64,000 bases of DNA from Massilia soli (GTDB lineage Bacteria; Pseudomonadota; Gammaproteobacteria; Burkholderiales; Burkholderiaceae_D): the NCBI RefSeq assembly GCF_016809835.1, contig NZ_JAFBIL020000011.1:1-64000 (forward strand), written 5' to 3'. Positions 24,240 to 32,815 of this stretch are shown here, one piece after another. Each line of letters starts with the position of its first letter. Position 1 is the first letter of the stretch. Under the pieces are notes generated by a model. The model worked only from the letters and a program-made list of their open reading frames with translations. It did no database searches and was not told where the DNA came from. Both the position numbers and the translations under genes were made by a program.

Positions 24240-25451
24240 ATGAGCGAACAAGCCAAAAACGCGTTTTTCAGCGGCCTGCAGCAGAACCTGGACACGCTGC
24301 GCGAGCAGGGTCTGTACAAGCCTGAGCGTGTGCTGGCCTCGCGCCAGGGCGCCGAAGTGGTGGCCGACGATGGCCGCACCCTGATCAACATGTGCGCTAA
24401 TAACTACCTCGGCTTGTCGGGCGACCTGCAGACCCAGCAGGCATCGATCGAGGCGACCGAAAAGTACGGCTACGGCCTGTCGTCGGTGCGCTTCATCTGC
24501 GGCACCCAGACCGTGCACAAGCAGCTGGAAAAAGCGCTGTCCGATTTCCTCGGCACCGAAGACACCATCCTGTACGCCGCCGCGTTCGACGCCAACGGCG
24601 GGGTGTTCGAGCCGCTGTTCGACGAGAACGATGCGATCATCTCGGACGCGCTGAACCACGCTTCGATCATCGATGGCATCCGCCTGTGCAAGGCGGGCCG
24701 CTACCGCTACGCCCACAACGACATGGCCGACCTCGAAGCGCAGCTGCAGGCAGCGACCGCCGCCGGCAAGCGCCACAAGGTCATCGTGACCGATGGCGTG
24801 TTCTCGATGGATGGCACCATCGCCCAGCTGGACAAGATCTGCGACCTGGCCGACAAGTACGGCGCGCTGACCATGATCGATGAATGCCACGCTTCCGGCT
24901 TCATGGGCAAGACCGGCCGCGGCACCCACGAACACCACAACGTGATCGGCCGCATCGACATCATCACCGGCACCCTCGGCAAGGCGCTGGGCGGCGCGAT
25001 GGGCGGCTTCACCGCTGCGCGCAAGGAAGTGATCGACACGCTGCGCCAGAAGTCGCGTCCCTACCTGTTCTCGAACACGCTGGCGCCATCGATCGCCGGC
25101 GCCTCGCTGTCGGTGCTCGATCGCCTGTCGAAGTCGACCGAACTGCGCGACCGCCTGCACGAGAACACCGCCTTCTTCCGCGCCGAGATCGAGCGCATCG
25201 GCTTCACCATCAAGCCGGGCACCCACCCGGTGGTGCCGGTGATGCTGTTCGAGGCGCCGGTGGCGCAAAAATTCGCCGCCCGGATGTATGAGCTGGGCGT
25301 GCTGCTGTCGGGCTTCTTCTACCCGGTTGTGCCGATGGGCCAGGCGCGCGTGCGCGTCCAGCTGTCGGCGGCGCATACCCGCGAGCAGCTTGAAACGGTA
25401 CTCAAGGCCTTCGAACAAGCCGGGCGCGAGCTGGGCATTCTCAAGAACTAA
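24240..25451 (+). CDS. kbl: Glycine C-acetyltransferase (2-amino-3-ketobutyrate CoA ligase)
   Basis: A 403-residue PLP enzyme that cleaves 2-amino-3-ketobutyrate with CoA into glycine and acetyl-CoA, the second step of threonine breakdown. It has the alpha-oxoamine synthase features: NNYLGLSGD near residue 60, YGYGLSSVRFICGTQTVHKQLE, DALNHASIIDGIRL, DGVFSMDGTIA, IDECHASGFMG, and GTLGKALGGAMGGF with the PLP Lys at about residue 248. The start ATG at 24240 has a GAGGA Shine-Dalgarno 5 bases upstream; an ATG at 24237 is adjacent. The threonine dehydrogenase gene follows 16 bases downstream. Confidence 0.95.
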   Translation: MSEQAKNAFFSGLQQNLDTLREQGLYKPERVLASRQGAEVVADDGRTLINMCANNYLGLSGDLQTQQASIEATEKYGYGLSSVRFICGTQTVHKQLEKALSDFLGTEDTILYAAAFDANGGVFEPLFDENDAIISDALNHASIIDGIRLCKAGRYRYAHNDMADLEAQLQAATAAGKRHKVIVTDGVFSMDGTIAQLDKICDLADKYGALTMIDECHASGFMGKTGRGTHEHHNVIGRIDIITGTLGKALGGAMGGFTAARKEVIDTLRQKSRPYLFSNTLAPSIAGASLSVLDRLSKSTELRDRLHENTAFFRAEIERIGFTIKPGTHPVVPVMLFEAPVAQKFAARMYELGVLLSGFFYPVVPMGQARVRVQLSAAHTREQLETVLKAFEQAGRELGILKN

Positions 25452-25467
25452 GAACAACAGGATTATC

Positions 25468-26430
25468 ATGGAACGCATTCTCATCATCGGCGCCAACGGC
25501 CAGATCGGCAGTGAACTGGTCGAGGCGCTGGCCTTGCAGCACGGCGCACAGAACGTCATCGCTTCGGACATCGGCGCGACCAACGTCTACAAGGCGGCGC
25601 GCTACACCCAGCTCGACGTGCTCGACAAGGCAGGCCTGGCGAAGTTCGTCGCCGACGAAGCGATCACCCAGGTGTACCAGCTGGCGGCGCTGCTGTCGGC
25701 CACCGGCGAACAGGCCCCGCTGAAGGCGTGGACCCTGAACATGGACGGCCTGCTCAACATCCTCGAAGTGGCGCGCGAGCGCGGCGAAGCCGGCAAGCCG
25801 CTGCGCGTCTTCTGGCCGTCGTCGATTGCCGCCTTCGGCCCGAATACGCCAGCCGACAATACGCCGCAGTACACGGTGATGGACCCGACCACGATCTACG
25901 GCATCAGCAAGCTGGCCGGCGAGCGCCTGTGCGAGTACTACTTCACCAAGTACGGCGTCGATGTGCGCAGCATCCGCTACCCTGGCATCATCAGCTTCAA
26001 GTCGCCACCGGGCGGCGGCACCACCGACTACGCCATCGCGATCTTCCACTCGGCGCTGCGCGGCGAGCGTTACGACTGCTTCCTCGGTCCTGAGACCACG
26101 CTGCCGATGATCTACATGCCCGACGCGATCCGCGCAACCATCGAGCTGATGGACGCACCGGCGGAAAAAGTTCAGATCCGTTCGTCGTACAACGTGGCAG
26201 GCCTGTCGTTCAATCCAGCCGAACTGGCCACCGCGATCACGCGCGCGCTCCCTGAATTCACCATCGCCTACGCGCCCGACAGCCGCCAGGCGATTGCCGA
26301 CACCTGGCCAAAGAGCCTGGACGACAGCCGCGCCAGCAGCGACTGGGGCTGGAAAGCCAGCATCGGCCTCGAACAGATGGTCGCCGACATGCTCGACAAT
26401 ATCGACGTCGGCCTGACCAAAGCTGCCTGA
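25468..26430 (+). CDS. L-threonine 3-dehydrogenase, short-chain (SDR) type
   Basis: A 320-residue NAD-dependent enzyme of the extended SDR/epimerase fold. The Rossmann motif GANGQIG is at residues 8-14, the catalytic pair Tyr144-x-x-x-Lys148 in YGISK, with Ser in WPSSIAAFGP. Near residue 180, KSPPGGGTTDYA and a RYPGIIS segment are typical of SDR-type threonine dehydrogenases, which replace the zinc-dependent Tdh in some bacteria. It oxidises threonine to 2-amino-3-ketobutyrate, the substrate of the kbl product directly upstream. The order kbl-dehydrogenase supports this specific role over a sugar epimerase. Confidence 0.85.
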   Translation: MERILIIGANGQIGSELVEALALQHGAQNVIASDIGATNVYKAARYTQLDVLDKAGLAKFVADEAITQVYQLAALLSATGEQAPLKAWTLNMDGLLNILEVARERGEAGKPLRVFWPSSIAAFGPNTPADNTPQYTVMDPTTIYGISKLAGERLCEYYFTKYGVDVRSIRYPGIISFKSPPGGGTTDYAIAIFHSALRGERYDCFLGPETTLPMIYMPDAIRATIELMDAPAEKVQIRSSYNVAGLSFNPAELATAITRALPEFTIAYAPDSRQAIADTWPKSLDDSRASSDWGWKASIGLEQMVADMLDNIDVGLTKAA

Positions 26431-26471
26431 CCTGCATCACCCAAAACGACAAGACATAAAGAGACAAACCA

Positions 26472-27860
26472 ATGGACATGAGCGTATTCGACCTATTCAA
26501 GATCGGCATCGGGCCTTCGAGCTCCCACACCGTGGGACCGATGGTCGCCGCACGCCGCTTCCTGGTCGAATGCGGTTCGCTGGACAATGCGGTTGGCGTT
26601 GAAGCGGCCCTGTACGGATCGCTCGCGCTGACTGGCGTCGGACACGCCACCGACAAAGCCGTCATCCTCGGCCTGATGGGCGAAACCCCGCAGGATGTCG
26701 ATCCCGACGCGGTCGAAGACCAGCTGGCGGAAGTGGAACTCGATGGCAAGCTAAGCCTGCTGGGCAAGCGCGAGGTGCCGTTCAACCGCGCCACCGACTT
26801 GGTATTCCACAAGCGCACAAGCCTGCCAGAGCACCCGAACGGCATGCGCTTCACGCTGAAATTCGCCGACGGCAGCCAGGTCGAAAAAGTGTTTTACTCG
26901 GTTGGCGGCGGTTTCATTCACGCCGCCGGCGAGGCGGAAGGACGCCCGGATGCTGCCCCGGCGGCCCCGGTGCCGTTCCCGTTCGACACGATGGAACAGC
27001 TGCTCGCGCTGGGTAAAAGCGCCGGGCTGTCGATCCCGCAGATGCTGCGCGCGAACGAGCGCGTGCACCTGTCCGACGAAGAACTCGATGCCGGCATCGA
27101 CAAGATCTGGCACGTGATGCGCGACTGTATCGCGCACGGACTGGTTACCGGCGGCCAGCTGCCGGGAGGACTGAACGTCAAGCGGCGCGCGGCCACGTTG
27201 TGGAAACAGTCGGAAGACAAGGGCGGCGACCGCACCAACGACCTGCCGCACGATGCGCTGCACTGCGTCAGCCTGTACGCGATGGCGGTCAATGAAGAAA
27301 ACGCTGCGGGCGGCCGTGTCGTCACGGCGCCGACCAATGGGGCCGCCGGCATCATCCCGGCCGTTTTGCGCTACTACGCCGAGGACTGCCGCCCGACCGA
27401 TCCGGTCAAAGGCATCCGCGACTTCATGCTGACGTCGGCCGCGATCGGCATGCTGTGCAAGAAAAACGCATCGATCTCCGGCGCTGAAGTGGGCTGCCAG
27501 GGCGAAGTGGGCGTGGCCTGTGCGATGGCCGCGGCCGGACTGGTGGCGGCCCTGGGCGGCAGCAACGAGCAGATCGAAAACGCCGCCGAAATCGGCATCG
27601 AGCACCACCTCGGCATGACTTGCGACCCGATTGGCGGACTGGTTCAGATCCCGTGCATCGAGCGCAACGGCATGGGCGCGATCAAGGCCATTACCGCGGC
27701 GTCGCTCGCGCTCAAGGGCGACGGCACCCACTTCGTCAGCCTCGATTCGGTCATCGAAACGATGCGCCAGACCGGCGCCGACATGCAGGACAAGTACAAG
27801 GAAACCTCGCTGGGCGGCCTGGCCATCCACGTCGTGACCGTGAACCACCCGGCCTGCTAG
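26472..27860 (+). CDS. sdaA: L-serine ammonia-lyase (serine dehydratase)
   Basis: A 462-residue iron-sulfur enzyme that deaminates serine to pyruvate. It is the one-chain form. The N-terminal beta domain has [19 protein letters not shown] at residues 7-25, and the catalytic domain has [21 protein letters not shown] near 275-297, [20 protein letters not shown] near 337-356, and [22 protein letters not shown] with the cluster Cys residues. It is 41 bases after the threonine dehydrogenase gene on the same strand. Glycine made by kbl can become serine through SHMT and then pyruvate here, so the three genes make a pathway. Confidence 0.94.
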   Translation: MDMSVFDLFKIGIGPSSSHTVGPMVAARRFLVECGSLDNAVGVEAALYGSLALTGVGHATDKAVILGLMGETPQDVDPDAVEDQLAEVELDGKLSLLGKREVPFNRATDLVFHKRTSLPEHPNGMRFTLKFADGSQVEKVFYSVGGGFIHAAGEAEGRPDAAPAAPVPFPFDTMEQLLALGKSAGLSIPQMLRANERVHLSDEELDAGIDKIWHVMRDCIAHGLVTGGQLPGGLNVKRRAATLWKQSEDKGGDRTNDLPHDALHCVSLYAMAVNEENAAGGRVVTAPTNGAAGIIPAVLRYYAEDCRPTDPVKGIRDFMLTSAAIGMLCKKNASISGAEVGCQGEVGVACAMAAAGLVAALGGSNEQIENAAEIGIEHHLGMTCDPIGGLVQIPCIERNGMGAIKAITAASLALKGDGTHFVSLDSVIETMRQTGADMQDKYKETSLGGLAIHVVTVNHPAC

Positions 27861-27967
27861 GGCCGTTGCGAGTTGGGTGGGAACCCACATTGCGTCACCG
27901 GGCTATAATAAACGTTCGATTGCAGTGCTTTGTCATCCAGCGTTAGCCCATACGGACGTTCCCACCT

Positions 27968-29443
27968 ATGCATTACGTGTCTACCCGCGCTGCGTCAGCG
28001 GCCGAATCGCAAGCTCCCCAGCAGTTCTCCGACATCCTGCTGGGCGGCCTGGCCCCGGACGGCGGCCTGTATCTCCCTTCCGAGTACCCGCAGGTCAGCG
28101 GCGCCGAGCTCGATGCGTGGCGCAAGCTGACGTATGCCGACCTGGCCTACGAGATCCTCAAGAAGTTCGCGACCGATATTCCCGACGCCGAATTGAAGGC
28201 GCTGACCGCCAAGACTTACACGGCAAAGGTCTACCGCAATGCCCGCGAAGGAGAAGCCGCGCGCGACATCACGCCGCTGCGCATCCTTGAGCAGGAGGGC
28301 GACAAGACCTTGATCCTGCAAGCGCTGTCGAACGGCCCGACGCTGGCCTTCAAGGACATGGCGATGCAGCTGCTCGGCAACCTGTTCGAGTACACGCTGG
28401 CGCAGAACAACGCGGAGCTGAACATTTTCGGCGCGACCTCGGGCGACACCGGCAGCGCGGCCGAATACGCCATGCGCGGCAAGAAAGGCATCCGCGTCTT
28501 CATGCTCTCGCCGCACAAGAAAATGAGCGCTTTCCAGACCGCGCAGATGTTCAGCCTCCAGGATCCGAATATCTTCAACATCGCCGTCGAAGGCGTGTTC
28601 GACGATTGCCAGGATATGGTCAAGGCGGTCTCCAACGATCTCGATTTCAAAGCCCGTCAAAAGATCGGCACCGTCAATTCGATCAACTGGGCGCGCGTCG
28701 TCGCCCAGGTCGTGTACTACTTCCGCGGCTACCTCGCCGCCACTGACAGCAATGAGCAGAAGGTGTCGTTCACTGTCCCATCGGGTAATTTCGGGAACAT
28801 CTGCGCCGGCCACATCGCGCGCATGATGGGCCTGCCGATCGACAGGCTGGTCGTCGCGACCAACGAGAACAACGTGCTCGACGAGTTCTTCCGCACCGGC
28901 GTCTATCGCGTGCGCAAGGCGTCCGAGACCTATCACACCAGCAGCCCGTCGATGGATATCTCCAAGGCGTCGAACTTCGAGCGCTTCATCTATGACCTGG
29001 TCGGCCGCGACGCCGGGCGTGTTCGCGCGCTGTTCCACAAGGTGGAAGTCGACGGCGGCTTCGACCTGTCGGGCAAGCCGGGCAGCGATGGCGACGAATT
29101 CAAGCTCGTATCGAACTACGGATTTGTCTCGGGCTGCTCGAGCCACGCGAACCGGATCGATACGATCCGCGAAGTGCTGGACGACTACGGCATCACCATC
29201 GACACCCACACCGCCGACGGCATCAAGGTTGCGCGCGACTATATCGCGCCTGGCGTGCCGATGATCGTGCTGGAAACCGCGCTGGCGGCCAAGTTCAACG
29301 AGACGATCCTGGAAGCGGTCGGCATGGACGCGGAGCGCCCGGCTGGTTTCGAGGACATCGAATCGCTGCCGCAGAAATTCATCGTCATGCCGCCGGATGT
29401 AGAGAAGATGAAGGCCTACATCGCGCAACACACAGGACTGTAA
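27968..29443 (+). CDS. thrC: Threonine synthase
   Basis: A 491-residue PLP enzyme that converts O-phosphohomoserine to threonine. It has the N-terminal SDILLGGLAPDGGLYLP segment, the PLP-binding LAFKDMAMQLL with Lys129, the phosphate-binding ATSGDTGSAAEYAMRGK, SINWARVVAQVVYYF, VPSGNFGNICAGHIARMMG and the C-terminal DGIKVARDY. Length and motifs match the long ThrC class. A TATAAT at 27904-27909 in the 107-base upstream gap suggests its own promoter. In related bacteria hom and thrC are adjacent, but here hom is not in the window; moeA follows 2 bases after the stop, which suggests co-transcription. Confidence 0.95.
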   Translation: MHYVSTRAASAAESQAPQQFSDILLGGLAPDGGLYLPSEYPQVSGAELDAWRKLTYADLAYEILKKFATDIPDAELKALTAKTYTAKVYRNAREGEAARDITPLRILEQEGDKTLILQALSNGPTLAFKDMAMQLLGNLFEYTLAQNNAELNIFGATSGDTGSAAEYAMRGKKGIRVFMLSPHKKMSAFQTAQMFSLQDPNIFNIAVEGVFDDCQDMVKAVSNDLDFKARQKIGTVNSINWARVVAQVVYYFRGYLAATDSNEQKVSFTVPSGNFGNICAGHIARMMGLPIDRLVVATNENNVLDEFFRTGVYRVRKASETYHTSSPSMDISKASNFERFIYDLVGRDAGRVRALFHKVEVDGGFDLSGKPGSDGDEFKLVSNYGFVSGCSSHANRIDTIREVLDDYGITIDTHTADGIKVARDYIAPGVPMIVLETALAAKFNETILEAVGMDAERPAGFEDIESLPQKFIVMPPDVEKMKAYIAQHTGL

Positions 29444-29445
29444 GC

Positions 29446-30678
29446 ATGAAGCCTTCCCCAAAGCCCATGCTGGCGGTAAGCGAAGCCCTCGACTTCCTGA
29501 TGGCGGCGGCGCGTCCGGTCGCCGATACCGAGGTGGTGCCGACGCTTGAGGCGAACGGCCGCGTGCTGGCAGAGGCGCAGGTGTCCACCCTCAACGTACC
29601 TTCGGCGGACAACACGCAGATGGACGGCTATGCCGTGCGCGCCGCCGATTGCGAAAGCGGCGAGGCCACGTTGACCGTGAGCCAGCGCATTCCGGCCGGG
29701 CAGGTTGGGGCGTTTCTCGCGCCAGGCCAGGCAGCACGCATCTTCACCGGCGCGATGATTCCGGACGGCGCCGATGCGGTCGTGATGCAGGAGCAGTGCG
29801 AAGCCGTGGCGCCCGACCGGGTCATCATCCGCCACACGCCAACCTCGGGCGAGTGGATCCGCCGGGCCGGCGAAGACATCACCGCCGGCTGCGAAATCCT
29901 GCCCGCCGGCACCCGCCTGCGCAGCCAGGAGCTGGGCCTTGCGGCATCGGTCGGCCTGGCCGGCGTGACGGTCGTGCGCAAGTTGCGGGTCGCCGTCTTC
30001 TTCACCGGCGACGAGCTGGCCATGCCCGGCGAGCCGCTGGCGCCGGGCGCCATTTACAACTCGAACCGCTTCACGCTGCGGGCACTGCTTGAGAATCTTG
30101 GCTGCGCGATCACCGACTTCGGCATCGTTCCCGATACCTTGGCTGCGACCCGCGACACCTTGCGCAGCGCCGCCCGGGATCATGACCTGATCATCACGTC
30201 CGGCGGCGTATCGGTGGGCGAGGAGGATCACATCAAGCCGGCGGTCGAGGCGGAAGGGCGCCTGAACATGTGGCAGATCGCCGTCAAGCCAGGCAAGCCG
30301 CTGGCGTTTGGCGAGGTTCGGCGGGACGAAGGCACCGCCTTCTTCCTTGGCCTGCCCGGTAATCCGGTGTCGAGCTTTATCACCTTTTTACTGTTCGTGC
30401 GTCCGTTTATCCTGCGCCTGCAAGGCGTGCAGGGCGATGTCGCGCCACGCGCTTTCAGCATGCGCGCCGATTTCAACTGGACCAAGGCCGACCGCCGCAA
30501 CGAATTCCTCCGCGCGCGCGTCAATGCCAGCGGCGGGCTTGACCTGTTCCCCAACCAGGGATCGGGCGTCCTGACCTCGACGGTGTGGGGCGATGGCCTC
30601 GTCGACAACCCGCCGTCGAACCCGATCGCCGCTGGCGACACGGTACGATTCATCCCATTTAGCGAATTACTGCACTAG
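29446..30678 (+). CDS. moeA: Molybdopterin molybdenumtransferase MoeA
   Basis: A 410-residue enzyme that inserts molybdate into adenylated molybdopterin. Visible are SEALDFLMAAARPV at the N-terminus, PSADNTQMDGYAVRA near 48-62, IFTGAMIPDGADAVVMQEQ, the GSVGLAGVTVVRK region and VAVFFTGDELAMPG. The MPT-binding loop LIITSGGVSVGEEDHIKPAVE has the catalytic Asp region, and KPGKPLAFG plus FFLGLPGNPVSSFITF come next, then the C-terminal beta domain. It starts 2 bases after the thrC stop; moaD follows 8 bases later, giving a Moco biosynthesis pair appended to thrC. Confidence 0.94.
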   Translation: MKPSPKPMLAVSEALDFLMAAARPVADTEVVPTLEANGRVLAEAQVSTLNVPSADNTQMDGYAVRAADCESGEATLTVSQRIPAGQVGAFLAPGQAARIFTGAMIPDGADAVVMQEQCEAVAPDRVIIRHTPTSGEWIRRAGEDITAGCEILPAGTRLRSQELGLAASVGLAGVTVVRKLRVAVFFTGDELAMPGEPLAPGAIYNSNRFTLRALLENLGCAITDFGIVPDTLAATRDTLRSAARDHDLIITSGGVSVGEEDHIKPAVEAEGRLNMWQIAVKPGKPLAFGEVRRDEGTAFFLGLPGNPVSSFITFLLFVRPFILRLQGVQGDVAPRAFSMRADFNWTKADRRNEFLRARVNASGGLDLFPNQGSGVLTSTVWGDGLVDNPPSNPIAAGDTVRFIPFSELLH

Positions 30679-30686
30679 GAAATACT

Positions 30687-30944
30687 ATGGAAATTACGCT
30701 GCGATTTTTTGCCAGCGTGCGTGAAGCACTCGGCACCGCGGAAGAGACTGTGACGCTGCCACCCGGCGTGGCCACGGTCGGCGCGGTACGCGAATACCTG
30801 ATGGCGCGCGGCGGCGCATGGGAACAGGCGCTTGGCGCCGAGCGCCCGCTGCGCACCGCCTTCAACCATGTGATGTGCCCTGCCGATACGCCGCTGGAAG
30901 CCGGTGGCGAAGTCGCATTCTTCCCACCCGTGACCGGCGGCTAA
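30687..30944 (+). CDS. moaD: Molybdopterin synthase sulfur carrier subunit MoaD
   Basis: An 85-residue ubiquitin-like protein that ends in the required Gly-Gly (FFPPVTGG). It carries sulfur as a C-terminal thiocarboxylate to the MoaE subunit in molybdopterin synthesis. The fold pattern is clear: EITLRFFASVREALG at the start and a CPADTPLEAGGEVAFFPPVTGG-type end. It is 8 bases after moeA. moaE is not present in the window; a convergent small membrane protein gene overlaps its 3' end. Confidence 0.93.
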   Translation: MEITLRFFASVREALGTAEETVTLPPGVATVGAVREYLMARGGAWEQALGAERPLRTAFNHVMCPADTPLEAGGEVAFFPPVTGG

Positions 30945-31165
30945 TCGTCGGGCGTGTCGCGGCACAGCGCGCCGGCTTGGCCCTTGCGCGCACTGCGATA
31001 GCGTGCCGCGGTGAAAACCGCAGCGGTCACCACGGCCCACAGCAACGACTCGGTCAACACCCGGCCGGCCTCGCGGCCCTTGAGCAATCCAACCGCCACC
31101 AGCAGGACGAATGACGCGCCGGCGACCACGAAGTAGCGCCTGATCCAGAACGCGGTGCTTTTCAT
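30941..31165 (-). CDS. Small two-helix membrane protein
   Basis: A 74-residue protein with two membrane segments (YFVVAGASFVLLVAVGLL and LTESLLWAVVTAAVFTAA) and a basic, polar C-terminus (RYRSARKGQAG). The AGGGAGCG Shine-Dalgarno 4 bases before the ATG supports it as a real gene. It lies 10 bases after the hydrolase gene, which places it last in the coupled operon that starts at 32685. It overlaps the moaD stop by 4 bases. I do not recognise a family. Confidence 0.6.
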   Translation of the reverse strand: MKSTAFWIRRYFVVAGASFVLLVAVGLLKGREAGRVLTESLLWAVVTAAVFTAARYRSARKGQAGALCRDTPDD

Positions 31166-31175
31166 CGAACGCTCC

Positions 31176-32102
31176 CTACAGAGATTTCAGGAAACTGCGG
31201 ATCGCGTCGGTGACGCGCTGCGGCTGGTCGATCATCGCGAAGTGACGGGCGCCCGGGATGCCGACCACGTTCACTGTCGGCGCACCGGACAGCAGCTGCG
31301 CGTAGTAAGCCACTTTGTTGTCCAGGCCCGCGTTCGGGTCATTGGCATCGAGCTCGAAGAACGGCGCCATGACCAGCACAGGCGCCTTGATTTTTCCGAG
31401 CCCCGGACGCAGGTCCTGCGACATCACGGCCGCCATGTATTGGACAGTCGCTGCCGGGTCGCTGCGCGAGGTCAGCTTGGCCAGTTCATCGGCACGGGCC
31501 ATGTCGACCACGTCGATGCTGCGCATGTATTGCCGCTGCTGCATGGCGAATGCCGCCGGGGTCAGTCCGGACATGCGCCGGATGATGCCGTCCGCCAGCG
31601 CCGGGCGCTGCTCGGCCGGCATGTCCTCGGTGCCCGGGAAGACCGGCAGGCCATCGATGGTGACCACGCCGCCGATCAGGTCCGGATGATTCTGCGCCAG
31701 TTCCAGCGCGATGGTGCCGCCCATGCTGTGCCCGACCAGCACGGGCTTGCCAAGCTTGCGGCTTGAGATCAGCTGCGCGAGCGCCGCTTGCGTCGCTTCG
31801 AGCTGGTTGCCGGGGGCTGGCGCGCGGCCATCGAAGCCCGGCAGCGTTACCACGTACAGCACATGATCATCGCGGAACGTGCGGATCGCGTCCTGCCACA
31901 CCCAGCTTCCACTGGCCAGGCCCGGGATCAGGATCAGCGGCCGTCCGCGCTTGCCGTGGCGCTCGACGGCCAGCGCGCCGACCTCGAAGCGTTCGACGGC
32001 CGCTTCGGTGGCGGCGAAGCGGTTGCGCGGTTCCGGCACTGCGTCCTGCGCCGCGGCGCCGGCTGAGAGCATCGATGCGAGAAGTAAGGCGGCGAGTTTC
32101 AT
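31176..32102 (-). CDS. Secreted alpha/beta hydrolase
   Basis: A 308-residue protein with signal peptide LAALLLASMLSAGAAAQ. It has the alpha/beta hydrolase fold: oxyanion region LILIPGLASGSWVWQDA, nucleophile elbow VGHSMGGTIALEL with Ser at about residue 124, a PVLVMAPFFELD Asp strand, and a His in GARHFAMIDQP. The substrate is unknown; epoxide hydrolases, lipases and haloalkane-type enzymes share the fold. Its ATG overlaps the stop of the upstream HTH gene (ATGA), so it is translationally coupled. Confidence 0.85.
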   Translation of the reverse strand: MKLAALLLASMLSAGAAAQDAVPEPRNRFAATEAAVERFEVGALAVERHGKRGRPLILIPGLASGSWVWQDAIRTFRDDHVLYVVTLPGFDGRAPAPGNQLEATQAALAQLISSRKLGKPVLVGHSMGGTIALELAQNHPDLIGGVVTIDGLPVFPGTEDMPAEQRPALADGIIRRMSGLTPAAFAMQQRQYMRSIDVVDMARADELAKLTSRSDPAATVQYMAAVMSQDLRPGLGKIKAPVLVMAPFFELDANDPNAGLDNKVAYYAQLLSGAPTVNVVGIPGARHFAMIDQPQRVTDAIRSFLKSL

Positions 32103-32302
32103 GCTGGCTCCTGGTCTGGGGTGAAGATGGCTTCAATCGGTTGTGAGAATAGTTTGGCAATCGCAAACGCGAGCGGCAGGCTGGGGTCGTAGCGCCCGGT
32201 CTCGATGGCGTTCACGGTCTGGCGCGACACCTGCAGCAGGTCGGCCAGGTGCGCCTGGCTCCAGCCGCAGTCGGCCCGCAAGGCGCGTATCTTGTTGTTC
32301 AT
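32099..32302 (-). CDS. XRE-family (YozG-like) HTH regulator
   Basis: A 67-residue regulator that is essentially one helix-turn-helix: NKIRALRADCGWSQAHLADLL, SRQTVNAIETGRYDPSLPLAF, then AKLFSQPIEAIF. It is the short class often paired with a small multi-pass membrane protein. The start at 32302 overlaps the stop of the membrane gene and its own stop overlaps the hydrolase start, both as ATGA, so three genes are translationally coupled. It is the likely binder of the two matching palindromes at 32699-32716 and 32739-32756 upstream of the operon. Confidence 0.85.
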   Translation of the reverse strand: MNNKIRALRADCGWSQAHLADLLQVSRQTVNAIETGRYDPSLPLAFAIAKLFSQPIEAIFTPDQEPA

Positions 32303-32685
32303 CGGTTTGCCAGCCCCCGAATGCAGGTGACCAGCCCCCATAGGCCAAACATGACGGGAAGGACCATGAACATGGAGAGCCTCGGATAGCCCGCGTTTTC
32401 GAGGAAGCCGTAGGTGAAGGTCAGGCCGCTGGTGACGGCGGCGGCGATGGCCATGTTCTCCAGCGTGTGAAGGCGGATGAATTCGTCGACGCGGCCGAAG
32501 TGGCGCGCGATCGCCCAGATCACCAGCAGCACGCCGACCATGGGACTGGCCAGCGCCAGGGTGCGCGCCAGGCCCTCGGCCATCGGGCGCCCGAGTTTGC
32601 TCGCTGCCACCAGCAGCAGCATATACACGAACATCGCGCCGAAGAATTCACGAAGATAAACACGATTGATCCGCTTCTCATGCAT
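32299..32685 (-). CDS. Four-helix membrane protein paired with XRE regulator
   Basis: A 128-residue inner-membrane protein with about four helices: FFGAMFVYMLLLVAA, LALASPMVGVLLVIWAIA, MAIAAAVTSGLTFTYGFL and MFMVLPVMFGLWGLV. The short N-terminus MHEKRINRVYLREF is polar. In many bacteria a protein of this kind precedes a 65-70 residue XRE protein, as here, and may control its activity. The family name is not certain to me. It is the first gene of the operon, with the operator palindromes 14-71 bases upstream of its ATG. Confidence 0.7.
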   Translation of the reverse strand: MHEKRINRVYLREFFGAMFVYMLLLVAASKLGRPMAEGLARTLALASPMVGVLLVIWAIARHFGRVDEFIRLHTLENMAIAAAVTSGLTFTYGFLENAGYPRLSMFMVLPVMFGLWGLVTCIRGLANR

Positions 32686-32698
32686 GGCATCTCTCCTT

Positions 32699-32756
32699 TG
32701 TAAAGTATGCTTTACATATTAGCCAGGGCTTTTTCGGTTGTCAAGCATCCTTTACA
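32699..32756. promoter_or_regulatory. Two copies of a 7-4-7 operator palindrome
   Basis: TGTAAAG-TATG-CTTTACA at 32699-32716 is perfect; TGTCAAG-CATC-CTTTACA at 32739-32756 has one mismatch. The two are 40 bases apart centre to centre, close to four helical turns. They sit just before the membrane-HTH-hydrolase operon on the minus strand and 60 bases before the flavoprotein gene on the plus strand. The 67-residue HTH protein of that operon is the obvious candidate ligand. Confidence 0.75.
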
Positions 32757-32815
32757 TCTCCTTGATCGAATGGTTCTGGACTAAAATGGCGCTCCTTCGA
32801 TCTCAAGCCGTTCAG

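Noticed and set aside
26472-30944. A complete threonine biosynthesis operon (hom-thrB-thrC)
   Set aside because: Only thrC is here; sdaA belongs to degradation and moeA/moaD to Moco synthesis. No hom or thrB is visible.
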